Below, piece after piece: positions 45,997-56,189 of a DNA stretch of 64,000 bases. The notes beneath the pieces are model-generated. The model saw nothing but the letters and a program-made list of their open reading frames with translations. It was not told the DNA's origin and searched no databases. Each line of letters begins with the position of its first letter. The stretch's first letter is position 1. The DNA is from Pararhizobium arenae (GTDB lineage Bacteria; Pseudomonadota; Alphaproteobacteria; Rhizobiales; Rhizobiaceae). Both the position numbers and the translations under genes were made by a program. Location: NCBI RefSeq assembly GCF_001931685.1, contig NZ_MOOY01000005.1, forward strand, positions 317,106-381,105, in the 5' to 3' direction.

Positions 45997-46797
45997 TCAG
46001 TGTGTCAGGCCAAGCGCTGTCTCTTCGATGCGCTGGAGAATGGTTTTGAGATAAGGGCGGAGCCGTTCGGCCTTGGCGGTGTCGTAGGCGAAGGGCGGCG
46101 CTTCGGTGGCAAGATGGGTGGATTGCGCCAGCTCCATCTGGATGGCATGCACGCCCGTCTCAGGTTTGCCGTAGTGACGGGTCGTCCAGCCGCCCTTGAA
46201 GCGGCCGTTGAGAATGCTGGTATAGCCGTTCGCGTTGAGCGCGACATCGACGGCGGCGTTCTGTATCGCGACATCGCAGGTCTTGCCGCCATCCGTGCCG
46301 ATGTTGAAATCGGGCAGGATGCCTTCGAACAGGAAGGGGATGTCCGAGCGGATCGAGTGGCAGTCGTAGAGCACCGCGACACCGTGGATCGCTTTCACGC
46401 GTTCGATCTCGGCCAGGAGGGCTGCGTGATACGGCGCGTGGAAATCAGCGAGACGGGCAGCGATATCCGCCTCGGTCGGTTCTTCGCCGTCCTTCCAGAT
46501 CGGAACGCCATCGAAATCCGTCGATGGAACGAGGCCGGTTGTGTTCTGGCCGGGATAGAGGCTGACGCCGTCCGGATCACGATTGGCGTCGATGACATAG
46601 CGATGGAAGGTAGCGCGCACGGTCGTCGCATTCGCCAGCAAGCCGGCGTAAAGATCGTGAATGTGCCAGTCGGCATCGGCAAGCAGCCGGCCGTTGTCGT
46701 TGAGGCGCTGGGAAATATCAGCCGGAATCTCCGTTCCCGTATGCGGGAAGGCGAGGATGACCGGCGATGAGCCTTGTTTAACTTCGAACACGGCCAT
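45997..46797 (-). CDS. hutG: N-formylglutamate deformylase HutG
   Basis: 266 aa, N-formylglutamate amidohydrolase family. Last step of the five-step pathway: N-formyl-L-glutamate to glutamate plus formate. Visible motifs: [12 protein letters not shown] near 14, [10 protein letters not shown] near 42 and [18 protein letters not shown] near 143, containing metal-binding His/Asp residues. It matches the HutF deiminase upstream, so this organism uses the formylglutamate route. Three bases from the hutH stop. Confidence 0.95.
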   Translation of the reverse strand: MAVFEVKQGSSPVILAFPHTGTEIPADISQRLNDNGRLLADADWHIHDLYAGLLANATTVRATFHRYVIDANRDPDGVSLYPGQNTTGLVPSTDFDGVPIWKDGEEPTEADIAARLADFHAPYHAALLAEIERVKAIHGVAVLYDCHSIRSDIPFLFEGILPDFNIGTDGGKTCDVAIQNAAVDVALNANGYTSILNGRFKGGWTTRHYGKPETGVHAIQMELAQSTHLATEAPPFAYDTAKAERLRPYLKTILQRIEETALGLTH

Positions 46798-46799
46798 GC

Positions 46800-48335
46800 T
46801 CAGCCCTCCAGCGCCGGCAGCAGACCGGCGGAGACACTGGCCGTCAACGTGCCGTCGGCCACAAGCGATGTCGCCGCAGCGAGATCGGGCGCCATGAAGC
46901 GATCTTCTTCCAGCGTCGCCACGACCTTGCGCAGGGCAGCAATCGCCTTGCGGAGTTCGGAGCTCGTTGCCAGCGGCGCGCGGAATTCAACGCCCTGTGC
47001 CGCGGTCAGCGCCTCGATGCCGATGATCGAGAAGAGGTTTTCCGTCATCTGCAGCAGGCGGCGTGCGCCATGGCAGGCCATGGAAACATGATCTTCCTGA
47101 TTGGCCGAGGTGGGGGTCGAATCCACCGAGGCCGGGTGCGCCATCTGCTTGTTCTCGCTCATCAGTGCGGCCGAAGTAACTTCGGCGATCATCAGCCCGG
47201 AGTTGAGGCCGGGCTTTTTCGCAAGAAAGGCCGGCAGGCCGTAGGAGAGGGCCGGATCGACGAGCAGCGCGATACGACGCTGGGCAATCGCACCGATCTC
47301 GCACACCGCGATGGCGATCTGGTCGGCCGCGAAGGCAACGGGCTCGGCGTGGAAGTTGCCGCCGGAAACGACGCTATCGTCGGACAGCACCAGCGGATTG
47401 TCTGTCACCGCATTGGCTTCGATCTCCAAGGTGCGGCCGGCCATGCGCAGAAGATCGAGGCAGGCGCCATCGACCTGCGGCTGGCAGCGGATGCAGTAAG
47501 GGTCCTGCACGCGCTCGTCGCCCTGCAAATGGCTTTCGCGGATGACGGAGCCGGCGAGTAGGCCGCGAAGCGCAGCCGCCGTATCGATCTGGCCCTGATG
47601 GCCGCGCAGGGTGTGGATATCGGCCGTGAACGGTGCGGAGGAGCCCATGGCGGCATCGGTCGAAAGCGCACCGGTGATCAACGCCGCCTGCGCTGCACGA
47701 TGGGCACGGAACAGGCCGGCCAAGGCCAGCGCCGTCGAAGCCTGCGTGCCGTTGATCAGGGCCAGGCCTTCCTTCGCGGCCAGCACGACAGGTGTCAGGC
47801 CGGCCTTTTCGAGCGCTGCTGCACCGGGCAGGCGTTCGCCTTGATAGAAGGCTTCCGCCTCGCCCATCATCACGGCAGCCATATGGGCAAGCGGCGCGAG
47901 ATCGCCGGATGCGCCGACGGAACCCTTTCCCGGGATCAGCGGCGTCACGCCTTTTTCCAGCATGCCCTCGATCAGCCGAACGAGGTCGAGCCGCACACCG
48001 GAAGCGCCGCGGCCGAGCGAGATCAACTTCAGCGCCATGATCAGGCGCACGATGTTTTCGGCCAGCGGCTGGCCGACGCCGCAGCAATGGGAGAGGATCA
48101 GGTTACGCTGGAGCGTTGCCGTGTCGGCCGCCTCGATCTTGATCGAGGCCAGCTTTCCAAAGCCGGTGTTGATGCCGTAGACGGGCTCGTTGCCGGCGGC
48201 GATCGCCGCGATGCGGGCGGCGGCACGTTCGATGCCGGCATCGAAGCTGCGGTCGAGGGCGACGGTTTCAGCGTTCCAGTAGATCCGGGAAAGCTCGGCA
48301 AGCGAGACGTTGCCGGGGCGGAGCGTTATGGTCAT
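46800..48335 (-). CDS. hutH: Histidine ammonia-lyase (catalytic)
   Basis: 511 aa from ATG 48335, with GGAGGA upstream. First pathway step: L-histidine to urocanate plus ammonia. The MIO-forming triad Ala142-Ser143-Gly144 is intact in [14 protein letters not shown], as are Tyr53 in [21 protein letters not shown] near 329 and [14 protein letters not shown] near 415. The start overlaps the hutI stop by 4 bases (ATGA). Confidence 0.97.
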   Translation of the reverse strand: MTITLRPGNVSLAELSRIYWNAETVALDRSFDAGIERAAARIAAIAAGNEPVYGINTGFGKLASIKIEAADTATLQRNLILSHCCGVGQPLAENIVRLIMALKLISLGRGASGVRLDLVRLIEGMLEKGVTPLIPGKGSVGASGDLAPLAHMAAVMMGEAEAFYQGERLPGAAALEKAGLTPVVLAAKEGLALINGTQASTALALAGLFRAHRAAQAALITGALSTDAAMGSSAPFTADIHTLRGHQGQIDTAAALRGLLAGSVIRESHLQGDERVQDPYCIRCQPQVDGACLDLLRMAGRTLEIEANAVTDNPLVLSDDSVVSGGNFHAEPVAFAADQIAIAVCEIGAIAQRRIALLVDPALSYGLPAFLAKKPGLNSGLMIAEVTSAALMSENKQMAHPASVDSTPTSANQEDHVSMACHGARRLLQMTENLFSIIGIEALTAAQGVEFRAPLATSSELRKAIAALRKVVATLEEDRFMAPDLAAATSLVADGTLTASVSAGLLPALEG

Positions 48336-49552
48336 GGTTGTTTTCCTCCATCCATCGTGCCCTTGAACACCCGCTTGTGCAGCGGGTTGTAGCCGAAGCG
48401 GTAGACCAGCTCGGCCGGGCTTTCGATGTTCCAGATTGCGAGGTCGGCCTGTTTGCCGGCCTCGATTGTTCCGATATCTGCGAGCTTGCCCAGTGCGCGC
48501 GCCGCTTCGCGGGTCACGCCCGCCAAGCATTCCTCGACGGTCATATGAAAGAGCGTCGCGCCCATGTTCATCGTCAGGAGCAGCGACGTCAGCGGCGAGG
48601 TGCCGGGGTTGCAGTCCGTCGCAAGCGCCATCTTCGTCGCGTGCTTGCGGAAGAGATCGACAGGCGGCTTCTTGGTTTCGCGAATGAAATAATAGGCGCC
48701 GGGCAGCAGCACGGCGACAGTGCCAGCCTTGGTCATGGCGGCGGCGCCTTCGTCATCGGTGTATTCAAGATGGTCTGCCGAGAGCGCGCTGTACTCTGCC
48801 GCAAGGGCCGCACCATGCAGGTTGGAAAGCTGGTCGGCATGCAGCTTCACCGGCAGGCCCAATGCCTTTGCCGCGTCGAAGACGATCCGCATCTCTTCCG
48901 GCGAAAAGGCGATGCCTTCGCAGAACCCGTCGACGGCATCGACCAGCCTTTCGGCATGGGCGGCCTTCAGCCCCGGCAGCACGACGTCGCGAATGAAGTC
49001 GCCATGGCGGCCCTTGTAGTCGGCGGGTGTCGCATGGGCGCCGAGATAGGTGGTGGTGAGGTTGACAGACCGCTGGCCGCCAAGCGCACGGGCCGCCCGC
49101 AGCATCTTGGCCTCGTCGGCGACTGTCAGGCCATAGCCGGATTTCACTTCGACCGTCGTCGTTCCTTCCGCGATCAGTGCGTCCAGCCGCGGCAGGCTCT
49201 GCGCAACAAGATCGTCTTCGCTTGCGGCGCGGACCTGGCTGACGGAGGAGACAATGCCGCCACCGGCCCGGGCAATCTCTTCATAGGAGGCGCCAGCGAG
49301 CCGCATTTCAAATTCGCGCGCGCGGTTTCCGGCGTGAACGATATGGGTGTGGCAGTCGATCAGCCCCGGCGTGATCCAGCGTCCCTCGCAATCGATGACA
49401 TCCGCATCCGCCGGCACGGAGAGGTCGCGTTCTTCTCCGGCATAGGCAATGCGCTCGCCATCGATCAGGATCGCACCGTTCTCGATGACGCCGAGGCCTT
49501 CAAACATCGGGGACAGCGTTGCCAGCCGTGCATTGCGCAGCAGCGTTTTCAT
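48332..49552 (-). CDS. hutI: Imidazolonepropionase HutI
   Basis: 406 aa amidohydrolase-superfamily enzyme that opens 4-imidazolone-5-propionate to formimidoylglutamate. Zn ligands: [12 protein letters not shown] near 65, LHADQLSN near 240 and the Asp of [12 protein letters not shown] near 311. Overlaps hutH (4 bases) and hutH2 (4 bases), both as ATGA, so this part of the operon is tightly coupled in translation. Confidence 0.96.
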   Translation of the reverse strand: MKTLLRNARLATLSPMFEGLGVIENGAILIDGERIAYAGEERDLSVPADADVIDCEGRWITPGLIDCHTHIVHAGNRAREFEMRLAGASYEEIARAGGGIVSSVSQVRAASEDDLVAQSLPRLDALIAEGTTTVEVKSGYGLTVADEAKMLRAARALGGQRSVNLTTTYLGAHATPADYKGRHGDFIRDVVLPGLKAAHAERLVDAVDGFCEGIAFSPEEMRIVFDAAKALGLPVKLHADQLSNLHGAALAAEYSALSADHLEYTDDEGAAAMTKAGTVAVLLPGAYYFIRETKKPPVDLFRKHATKMALATDCNPGTSPLTSLLLTMNMGATLFHMTVEECLAGVTREAARALGKLADIGTIEAGKQADLAIWNIESPAELVYRFGYNPLHKRVFKGTMDGGKQP

Positions 49553-51057
49553 GCGCCCTCGCTTTCGGTGTCGGGATGCGTCCCGCCGATCATGGCGCTG
49601 ACTTTGGCAACCTCGCGGTTCAGCGGCCGGTCGTCGCGATAGAAGGCTACCGTGTTGCGAACGCGGCCGTAGAGCGCGGCAGTCCGGGTTGCTTTGGCCA
49701 CAGACTTGCCTTGCAGGTCGTAAGCCTGCGCTGCCGCCACCACTTCGATGGCGAGCACGGTCTGCAGATTGCTAAGGATGGCGAGCGCTTTTTCGGCAGC
49801 CGGTGTCGCATGCGTCAGGATATCTTCCTGAAGCGCCGAAGTGATGCCGCCATCAAGGCTTGCCGGTGCCGCCAGGCGCCGGTTCTCGGCAACAAGGGCT
49901 GCTGCCGTGTACTGGATGATCATGAAACCTGAAGAGACACCGCTTCCTTCGGCAAGGAAGGCGGGCAGGCCGCTCACCAGCGGGTTGACCAGCCGGTCGA
50001 TCCGCCGTTCCGCAATCGCAGCCAGTCCGGCGGCGGCAGTCGCAAGGCTGTCGAGTGCCAGCCCGAGGGCCGCACCCACGGCATGGGCCTGGGAATGAAC
50101 TTCAGGCTCGGTGGGTGTGCCGGCCACGACCGGATTGTCCGTGACGCTCGCCAGTTCGCGATCGACGACGACACGCACCTGTTCCAGCGCATCCCTGATG
50201 GCACCGTGGATTTGCGGCACGGCACGCAGGCTGAGGGGGTCCTGCGTGCGGCTGCCGGCCGATTGCGCCAGCAACGCGCTGCCTTCGAGCCAGCGACGCA
50301 GATTGCGGCCGACCTGCTGCAGGCCCGGAGACTGGCGCAGGGCCAGCGGCATTTCCGCGAAAGGATCGGCCTGGGCGCCCAGGTTTTCATAGGTCATGGC
50401 CGCTGCAGCATCGGCCCATTCAACGAGATGAGCGAGACGCGCGACGGCGAGAGCGCCGAGACCGGTCGCACACGGCGTACCGTTGACGAGGCTCAGGCCT
50501 TCCTTGGCCTTTAGCGTCAGAGGCGCAAGACCGATCCGCTTCAGCGCCTCGGCCCCCGGGATGACATTCGCGCCATCACGGCACTCGCCTTCGCCGATCA
50601 ACACAAGGCCGATGGCGGCGGCATGGGTCAGGTAGCCCACCGAACCGCGCGAAGGAATGAGCGGCAGCAAATCTGCATTGAGCAGCGCCGTCAGCGTTTC
50701 GATGACCTCCAGGCTCACGCCGGAAAAGCCGTGCGAGAAGTTGGCGATCTGCGCGGCCACGACGGCGCGCGTTTCTTGCCTCTCGAGCGGTGCCCCGACG
50801 CCGCAGGCGTGGCTCAGGATGATGTTGCGCGACAGTGCCTGCTGGTTTTCCCGGCTGATGATCACGTCGCAGAGCGCGCCAACGCCGGTATTGATTCCGT
50901 AGCCACGGATTTCCCGCTCCACGAGCGCATCGACGATCGCTCGTGCCTCCACGATTCGGCGGCGTGTGTTTTCCGAAAGCGAAAGCTTCGCGCCGTTGGC
51001 GATAGCAGCGATGTCCTTCCAGCCGAGCGGACCGTCGATCGTAACCGTATCAGCCAT
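49549..51057 (-). CDS. hutH2: HutH paralogue lacking the MIO triad (HutH2)
   Basis: 502 aa from ATG 51057. Clear aromatic amino acid lyase fold aligned along its length with the hutH product: [10 protein letters not shown] (51-60), [12 protein letters not shown] near 80-91, LIPSRGSVG (133-141), [11 protein letters not shown] and SVTDNPVV. However, residues 142-144, which should be Ala-Ser-Gly and cyclise to the MIO electrophile, are Tyr-Leu-Thr (codons 50626-50634), and the following DLAPLAH helix start is shortened to HAAAIG. The QEDHVSM and GNFHAE loops are also changed ([23 protein letters not shown]). Canonical lyase chemistry is therefore unlikely. It is encoded between the HutVWX transporter and hutI. 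A regulatory partner, substrate-binding pseudoenzyme or MIO-independent enzyme are open options. Confidence 0.88.
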   Translation of the reverse strand: MADTVTIDGPLGWKDIAAIANGAKLSLSENTRRRIVEARAIVDALVEREIRGYGINTGVGALCDVIISRENQQALSRNIILSHACGVGAPLERQETRAVVAAQIANFSHGFSGVSLEVIETLTALLNADLLPLIPSRGSVGYLTHAAAIGLVLIGEGECRDGANVIPGAEALKRIGLAPLTLKAKEGLSLVNGTPCATGLGALAVARLAHLVEWADAAAAMTYENLGAQADPFAEMPLALRQSPGLQQVGRNLRRWLEGSALLAQSAGSRTQDPLSLRAVPQIHGAIRDALEQVRVVVDRELASVTDNPVVAGTPTEPEVHSQAHAVGAALGLALDSLATAAAGLAAIAERRIDRLVNPLVSGLPAFLAEGSGVSSGFMIIQYTAAALVAENRRLAAPASLDGGITSALQEDILTHATPAAEKALAILSNLQTVLAIEVVAAAQAYDLQGKSVAKATRTAALYGRVRNTVAFYRDDRPLNREVAKVSAMIGGTHPDTESEGA

Positions 51058-51880
51058 GATGGCCAACCTCCGCACCGGCACGGCGCTGCACGAAGCGGGC
51101 GACGTAGTCGTCCGCCGGCGTGTTGAGGATCTGGCTTGGCGTGCCCACCTGCACCAGCTTGCCATCCTTGAGGATGGCGATCTCGGCACCGATGCGCAGG
51201 GCCTCGTCGAGATCGTGGGTGATGAAGACGATCGTCTTGGAGAGGTTCTTTTCGAGCTGCAGCAACTGGTCCTGCATATCGGTGCGGATCAGCGGGTCGA
51301 GCGCCGAGAAGGCTTCGTCCATGAGGATGACATCGGTATCGGCGGCGAGTGCCCGTGCAAGGCCGACGCGCTGTTTCATGCCGCCGGACAACTGGTGCGG
51401 ATACTTGTTTTCGTAGCCGGCAAGACCAACGGTCTCGATCCACTTCATGCCGATCGGATTGGCATCCGCCTTGCTCAAGCCCCGCACCCGCTGGCCATAG
51501 ACGACATTCTGCAGCACCGTGCGGTGTGGCATGAGGCCAAAGCTCTGGAAGACCATGCTGACCCGATGGGTGCGGAAGTCGCGCAAATCCCTGGGTTTGA
51601 GGTCGAGCACATTCTTGCCGTCGATCAGGATTTCGCCCGATGTCGGCTCGATCAGCCGGTTGATGTGGCGCACCAGGGTCGATTTTCCGGAACCGGAAAG
51701 CCCCATGATCACGAAGATGCGGGATGCGCCGATCTTGAGGCTGATATCGTTGAGCCCGATGCTGCAACCGGTGCGCTCGAGGATTTCGGGTTTTTGGGCG
51801 CCGTTGCGGGCCATGGCCATGGCCTCGCCGGCGTTCTTGCCAAAGATCTTGAAGACGTTGCGGATTTCGATCTCAGCCAT
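51050..51880 (-). CDS. hutV: Histidine ABC transporter ATP-binding protein HutV
   Basis: 276 aa, ProV/OpuAA-like. Walker A GLSGSGKST near 60-68, Q-loop FQSFGLMPHRTV near 111, signature LSGGMKQRVGLARAL near 164-178, Walker B VILMDEAFSALDP near 184. No C-terminal CBS domains, as in the Sinorhizobium HutXWV system. The ATG at 51880 overlaps hutW by 8 bases; an upstream in-frame ATG at 51889 abuts the GAGG and is less likely. Confidence 0.93.
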   Translation of the reverse strand: MAEIEIRNVFKIFGKNAGEAMAMARNGAQKPEILERTGCSIGLNDISLKIGASRIFVIMGLSGSGKSTLVRHINRLIEPTSGEILIDGKNVLDLKPRDLRDFRTHRVSMVFQSFGLMPHRTVLQNVVYGQRVRGLSKADANPIGMKWIETVGLAGYENKYPHQLSGGMKQRVGLARALAADTDVILMDEAFSALDPLIRTDMQDQLLQLEKNLSKTIVFITHDLDEALRIGAEIAILKDGKLVQVGTPSQILNTPADDYVARFVQRRAGAEVGHHG

Positions 51881-52730
51881 TCTGGCCATCCTCAAGCTTG
51901 GAGCGGCCGAAGCCCTGGGTGATGCGATCGAGCACGATCGCCAGAATGACGATGCCGAGGCCGGCTTCGAGGCCCTTGCCGACATCCAGCGTCTGGATGC
52001 CGTTCAACACCTGCTCGCCGAGGCCGCGGGCACCGATCATCGAGGCGACGACGACCATGGAGAGCGCCATCATGATCGTCTGGTTGAGCCCGGCCATAAT
52101 GGTGGGCGTTGCCAGCGGTAGCTCGACGCCGAACAGGATCTGTCGCGGGCTTCCGCCAAAGGCCGTGGCGGCTTCAACGACTTCGCCATCGACCTGCCGG
52201 ATGCCAAGGTCGGTCAGGCGAATGAGCGGCGGCACCGCGTAGACGATGGTTGCGAGAACGGCCGGGACCTTGCCGAGGCCGAAGAGCATGATCGCCGGGA
52301 TAAGATAGACGAAGCTCGGCATGGTCTGCATTACGTCGAGTACCGGCAGGGTGATGCTGCGCATCAGCCGGCTCTTGGCAAGCCAGATGCCCATGGGAAC
52401 GCCGATCGCCACCGAGATCAGCGTCGCCATAAGCATCAGCGCCAGCGTCTGCATGGCGAGGTCCCAGAGCCCGAGCGCCCCGATCGCAAACAGCAGCACG
52501 GCCACGACGATCACCAGCGAAACCTTGCGGGTCGCCTGCCATGTCAGGACCATAAAGGCGATGATCATCACCCACCAGGGCAGGCCGCGCAAAATCCATT
52601 CGATGAACAGGATCGCCTGCAGGATGGTGTGGGAGATCGCCTTGAAGACAAAACCGTAATTGACCACCAGCGCCTGGACCGCCGTGTTGATCGGCTCGCG
52701 GATGGAGATATGGAGGGCATCGGGAAACAT
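51873..52730 (-). CDS. hutW: Histidine ABC transporter permease HutW
   Basis: 285 aa, ProW-type permease with about seven transmembrane helices (first near 56-75). The binding-protein-dependent transport signature EAATAFGGSPRQILFGVELPLA lies near 193-214. Encoded between the binding protein and the ATPase in the hut operon. Confidence 0.93.
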   Translation of the reverse strand: MFPDALHISIREPINTAVQALVVNYGFVFKAISHTILQAILFIEWILRGLPWWVMIIAFMVLTWQATRKVSLVIVVAVLLFAIGALGLWDLAMQTLALMLMATLISVAIGVPMGIWLAKSRLMRSITLPVLDVMQTMPSFVYLIPAIMLFGLGKVPAVLATIVYAVPPLIRLTDLGIRQVDGEVVEAATAFGGSPRQILFGVELPLATPTIMAGLNQTIMMALSMVVVASMIGARGLGEQVLNGIQTLDVGKGLEAGLGIVILAIVLDRITQGFGRSKLEDGQNG

Positions 52731-52817
52731 CGCTCACGTCCTTGGAATGGCTGAAAAGCCACCGTCGATTGTCCGACGGTGAAAACGGCCGCGCGGTGGA
52801 CGCGCGGCCGGTTCAGG

Positions 52818-53855
52818 TTACTTCAGCGAGGATTCGATCTTGGTCTTGGCTTCCTGCGAAACCCACGCACCCCAGACGTCGCCCTTGGTCTTCAGGAATT
52901 CTGCTGCAGCCGTCGCGGCATCAACCTTCTGGTCGACCATGTAGGCGAGGCTTGCATTGATGTCTGCAAGCGGGAAGGTCGCCTTTTCAAGGATCTCGAT
53001 GATCTCCGGCGCCTCCTTGGCAAAGGTGCTGTTGACGCCGTACGCCACTTCGACACCCGGGAAGGCGCAAGCCTCCTCGCGCTTGCCGGTGGCGCTCGTC
53101 AGTTCCTTCCAGCAGGCATCGTTATAGGCCGGCTCTTCCAGCTGAACGAGCTTGAACTTGCCCATGATGGCCGTCGGGTTCCAGTAGTAGAAGAGCACCG
53201 GTTCGCCCTGCAGATAGGCGGCGCTGATGCCGGCGTCGAGCGCGGTGCCCGTGCCCGGGCGGAAGTTCACGTAGTTATCCGTAAGCTTGTAGGCTTCGAG
53301 CTTGGCGGTGTTGACGCCTTCGCAGGTCCAGCCCGACGGGCAGTTCAGGAAGCGGCCCTTGGAAGGCTCTTCCGGGTCCTTGAAGAGTTCAACGATCTTC
53401 GGGTCCGTGAGCTGGGAAACACTCTTCAGGTCGGGCGCTGCCGGCTTGATGCCGCGGGCTTCGTCGCCCTTGACGAGATATTCCGGCACGAACCAGCCTT
53501 CGGAGGCGCCAACGAAGGTCTTGCCGACGGAGACGACCTGACCGGCAGCGGCGGCATTGTTCCAGACGTCGGAACGGCCGATCCATTCTTCGGCGAAGAT
53601 CTGCACGTCATTGTTGGCGGTCGCCTGTTCGAGCGTCACCGAGTTGCCGGGGATCGAATCCACCTGGCAGTCATAGCCGTTGGCAAGAATGGTCTTCATG
53701 ACCTCGGTGATAAGAGCGCCGCTTTCCCAGTCGATGCCGGCAAAGGTAACGGTCTTGCCGTCGCCGCAATAGGAGGCTGCATTGGCGCCGGTCATCGAGC
53801 CGCCGAGCATCAGGGCGGTGGCGAGCAGCGTGTATTTCAGTTTCGAGTTCAGCAT
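52818..53855 (-). CDS. hutX: Histidine-binding periplasmic protein HutX
   Basis: 345 aa from ATG 53855, preceded by AAGGGG. Signal peptide 1-26 (LLATALMLGGSMTGANAAS). OpuAC/ProX-like fold (VTFAGIDWESGALITEVMKT near 36-55) used for histidine, and also proline or betaine, in rhizobia. The operon context favours histidine. Confidence 0.92.
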   Translation of the reverse strand: MLNSKLKYTLLATALMLGGSMTGANAASYCGDGKTVTFAGIDWESGALITEVMKTILANGYDCQVDSIPGNSVTLEQATANNDVQIFAEEWIGRSDVWNNAAAAGQVVSVGKTFVGASEGWFVPEYLVKGDEARGIKPAAPDLKSVSQLTDPKIVELFKDPEEPSKGRFLNCPSGWTCEGVNTAKLEAYKLTDNYVNFRPGTGTALDAGISAAYLQGEPVLFYYWNPTAIMGKFKLVQLEEPAYNDACWKELTSATGKREEACAFPGVEVAYGVNSTFAKEAPEIIEILEKATFPLADINASLAYMVDQKVDAATAAAEFLKTKGDVWGAWVSQEAKTKIESSLK

Positions 53856-53901
53856 GTGGTTCCCCTTTTTGTGCTGTTGAAACGAAGGTGAATTTTCGGG
53901 T

Positions 53902-55272
53902 TCAGGCGAGTTTCCGAAGAACCTCCCGGAATGCGCGGTCGATCTCTTCTTCCCGTTCGTGGCGGCCGTCACGGACGACCCACCGGCCAGCGGCCATGAC
54001 GTCGCGAACGGCTTCGTTCCCGAGAGCGAAAAGCCAGCGCCCAAGGATCTGGTCGCCGGAGGCGGTGCCGATGAAAGGATTGTTGCCGTCGAGCACGACC
54101 AGATCGGCTCTTGCGCCAACGCGGATACCCATTGTCTCAAGACCCGCCGCCTGGGCGCCGCCCTTCAGCGCCGCGTCGAACAGGGTGCGACCGACGGAGG
54201 CGCCGGCGCCGGAGGCGATCCGGTTGCGGCGGCGGTCGCGCAGGCGCTGGCCGTATTCCAAGAGGCGCAATTCTTCCGAGACCGTGGTTGCCACATGGCT
54301 GTCGGTGCCGATGCCGATCGCGCCGCCATGGCTCATGAAATCCGTTACCGGGAAAATGCCGTCGCCCAGATTGGCTTCGGTTGCCGGGCAGAGGCCCGCG
54401 ACGGCACCGGAGCGGGCCAGTTGCTGCGTCTCGCCGGCCGTCATGTGCGTTGCATGGATCGCGCACCAGCGGCTGTCCACCGGTATCTCGTCCAGCAGGA
54501 ATTCCACCGGCCGGCGACTGCTCCAGGCGAGGCAGTCTTCGACTTCCCGTTCCTGCTCGGCCACATGGATATGGATTGGGCCGCCGGTCTTTTCGGCTGC
54601 AAGCACGGCGCGCATTTCGTCCGGCGTTGCGGCTCTGAGCGAATGGATCGCGAGGCCGAGCTTGGCACCGGCTGCAGCGGTTTCGGGGTGGAGCGCTTCA
54701 AGCAGCGTTAGAAATTCGTCGACGCTGTGGATGAATGGCTTCTGCCCTTCGCCCGGCGCCGTGGCGCCAAAGCCGGCATGGGCGTAGAACACCGGCAGAT
54801 GGGTGAGACCGATCCCCGTCGTCTGCGCGGCGCGAAGAATGCGCAGCGAGGTTTCCGCAGGATTTTCGTAACGCACGCCACCAAGGGCATGATGGAAATA
54901 GTGGAACTCGACGATGTGGCCAAAGCCGCCTTTGAGTAATTCACTATACAACTTTGCGGCGGTTGCCTCGATGTCGTCCGGCGACATGCGGCCGACCAGA
55001 CGGTACATCATGTCGCGCCAGGTCCAGAAACTGTCGTCGGTCGATCCCGCAACTTCGGCGAGGCCGGCCATGGCGCGCTGGAAAGCGTGGGAATGCAGGT
55101 TATGCAGGGCGGGAACGACAGGACCCGCTGTAGATGCGCTTGCCGCAGAACGCGCAGCGCCTGCTTCGATTGCCGTGATGATCCCGTTTCCGTCTATGGT
55201 GACGGCAACGTCGGAAGCCCATCCCTCAGGCAGCAATATCTGTTGGCAATGCAGCGTCTGAGCAGCAGTCAT
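53902..55272 (-). CDS. hutF: Formimidoylglutamate deiminase HutF
   Basis: 456 aa from ATG 55272; an in-frame extension of 19 codons runs into the promoter region. Amidohydrolase-superfamily enzyme converting N-formimidoyl-L-glutamate to N-formylglutamate plus ammonia, so HutG can finish the pathway. Metal ligands: ALHNLHSHAFQRAMAG near 54, HIHVAEQ near 232, AIHATHMT near 266 and GIGTDSHV near 317. First gene of the hut operon, divergent from hutC. Confidence 0.95.
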   Translation of the reverse strand: MTAAQTLHCQQILLPEGWASDVAVTIDGNGIITAIEAGAARSAASASTAGPVVPALHNLHSHAFQRAMAGLAEVAGSTDDSFWTWRDMMYRLVGRMSPDDIEATAAKLYSELLKGGFGHIVEFHYFHHALGGVRYENPAETSLRILRAAQTTGIGLTHLPVFYAHAGFGATAPGEGQKPFIHSVDEFLTLLEALHPETAAAGAKLGLAIHSLRAATPDEMRAVLAAEKTGGPIHIHVAEQEREVEDCLAWSSRRPVEFLLDEIPVDSRWCAIHATHMTAGETQQLARSGAVAGLCPATEANLGDGIFPVTDFMSHGGAIGIGTDSHVATTVSEELRLLEYGQRLRDRRRNRIASGAGASVGRTLFDAALKGGAQAAGLETMGIRVGARADLVVLDGNNPFIGTASGDQILGRWLFALGNEAVRDVMAAGRWVVRDGRHEREEEIDRAFREVLRKLA

Positions 55273-55454
55273 TTGCGTGGCCTTCAAAAGTTGTATAGGG
55301 AACATGACAGAGTTTTTTTGAGCCGACAAGTGGGGCTTGCGGAAACTTTGGACTTTATTTTCGATGCATATTTTGTAAGCACATTAGGATCAGGCGACAT
55401 TCGGCGTGCACAAAGCATCGCCTGATCTCGTGGGTGCCATAAAGGAAAGTGACG
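55273..55454. promoter_or_regulatory. hutF-hutC divergent promoter region with TTGTATA site
   Basis: 182 bases between the divergent genes. It contains AAAAGTTGTATAGGGAACA (55286-55304), and a near copy, AAAGTTGTATAGTGAA, lies inverted inside hutF (54940-54956). The TTGTATA core resembles half of a TTGTATATACAA-type HutC site. This is the expected place for HutC autoregulation and repression of the operon by binding in the absence of urocanate. Confidence 0.45.
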
Positions 55455-56189
55455 ATGTCCGAGGGCGAACAGACCAGCCAAGCCGCGACGGGGCGGGAGA
55501 TGCCGCTCTACGAGCGTCTCAAGGCGGATATCAAGCAGCGGATCGAGACCGGCGAATGGCCGGCGCATCACCGCGTTCCTTCCGAAAACGAGATGTCCGA
55601 GACGATGAATGTGAGCCGCATGACCGCCAACCGCGCGCTGCGGGAACTGGCGAGTGAGGGCGTCATCGTGCGGGTTCAGGGCAGCGGGTCATTCGTTGCC
55701 AGCAAGAAGCGCAGTGCTCCTTTTATGGGCGTTCGCAACATCGCCGACGAGATCAAGGAGCGTGGCTCGCTGCACATGCCGCAGGTCATTCTGGCCCAGA
55801 CGGAAATCTGCGGCCACGATCTGGCCGAAGCGTTGGAGGTGGAGGTTGGCCGGCCCGCCTTTCATTCCGTCATTCTTCATCACGAGGACGACCTGCCGAT
55901 CCAGCTGGAAGACCGTTTCGTCAATCCGTCCGTGGCGCCGGATTATCTCGCGCAGGATTTCACCAAGATCACGCCCAATGCCTACCTCACCAGCATCGCG
56001 CCGATTTCGCACACGGAGCAGTTCGTCGAGGCGGTCTTGCCGCAGCCCTGGGAGTGCAAGCATCTCGCCATCGTGCGTTCCGAGCCCTGCCTGCTGATCC
56101 GCCGCCGCACCTGGTCATCCGGCCGGATCGTCACATCCGTTCGGCTTCTTTATCCCGGCAGCCGCTATCGGCTTGAAAGCAGTTCGTAG
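55455..56189 (+). CDS. hutC: Histidine utilisation repressor HutC
   Basis: 244 aa GntR family, HutC subgroup. Winged helix at about 15-80 (PLYERLKADIKQRIETGEWP, VSRMTANRALRELASEG), then the UTRA effector domain (about 95-240), with urocanate the usual inducer. ATG 55455 has AAAGGA at 8 bases; a GTG two codons earlier is too close to it. Its stop abuts the converging dehydrogenase stop with no intervening base. Confidence 0.94.
   Translation: MSEGEQTSQAATGREMPLYERLKADIKQRIETGEWPAHHRVPSENEMSETMNVSRMTANRALRELASEGVIVRVQGSGSFVASKKRSAPFMGVRNIADEIKERGSLHMPQVILAQTEICGHDLAEALEVEVGRPAFHSVILHHEDDLPIQLEDRFVNPSVAPDYLAQDFTKITPNAYLTSIAPISHTEQFVEAVLPQPWECKHLAIVRSEPCLLIRRRTWSSGRIVTSVRLLYPGSRYRLESSS

Noticed and set aside
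48338-49642. 434-codon plus-strand frame over hutI (also 52779-53891 over hutX and 39949-41235 minus over the nitrate reductase gene)
   Set aside because: Antisense shadows of conserved genes; no start signal, no family resemblance.
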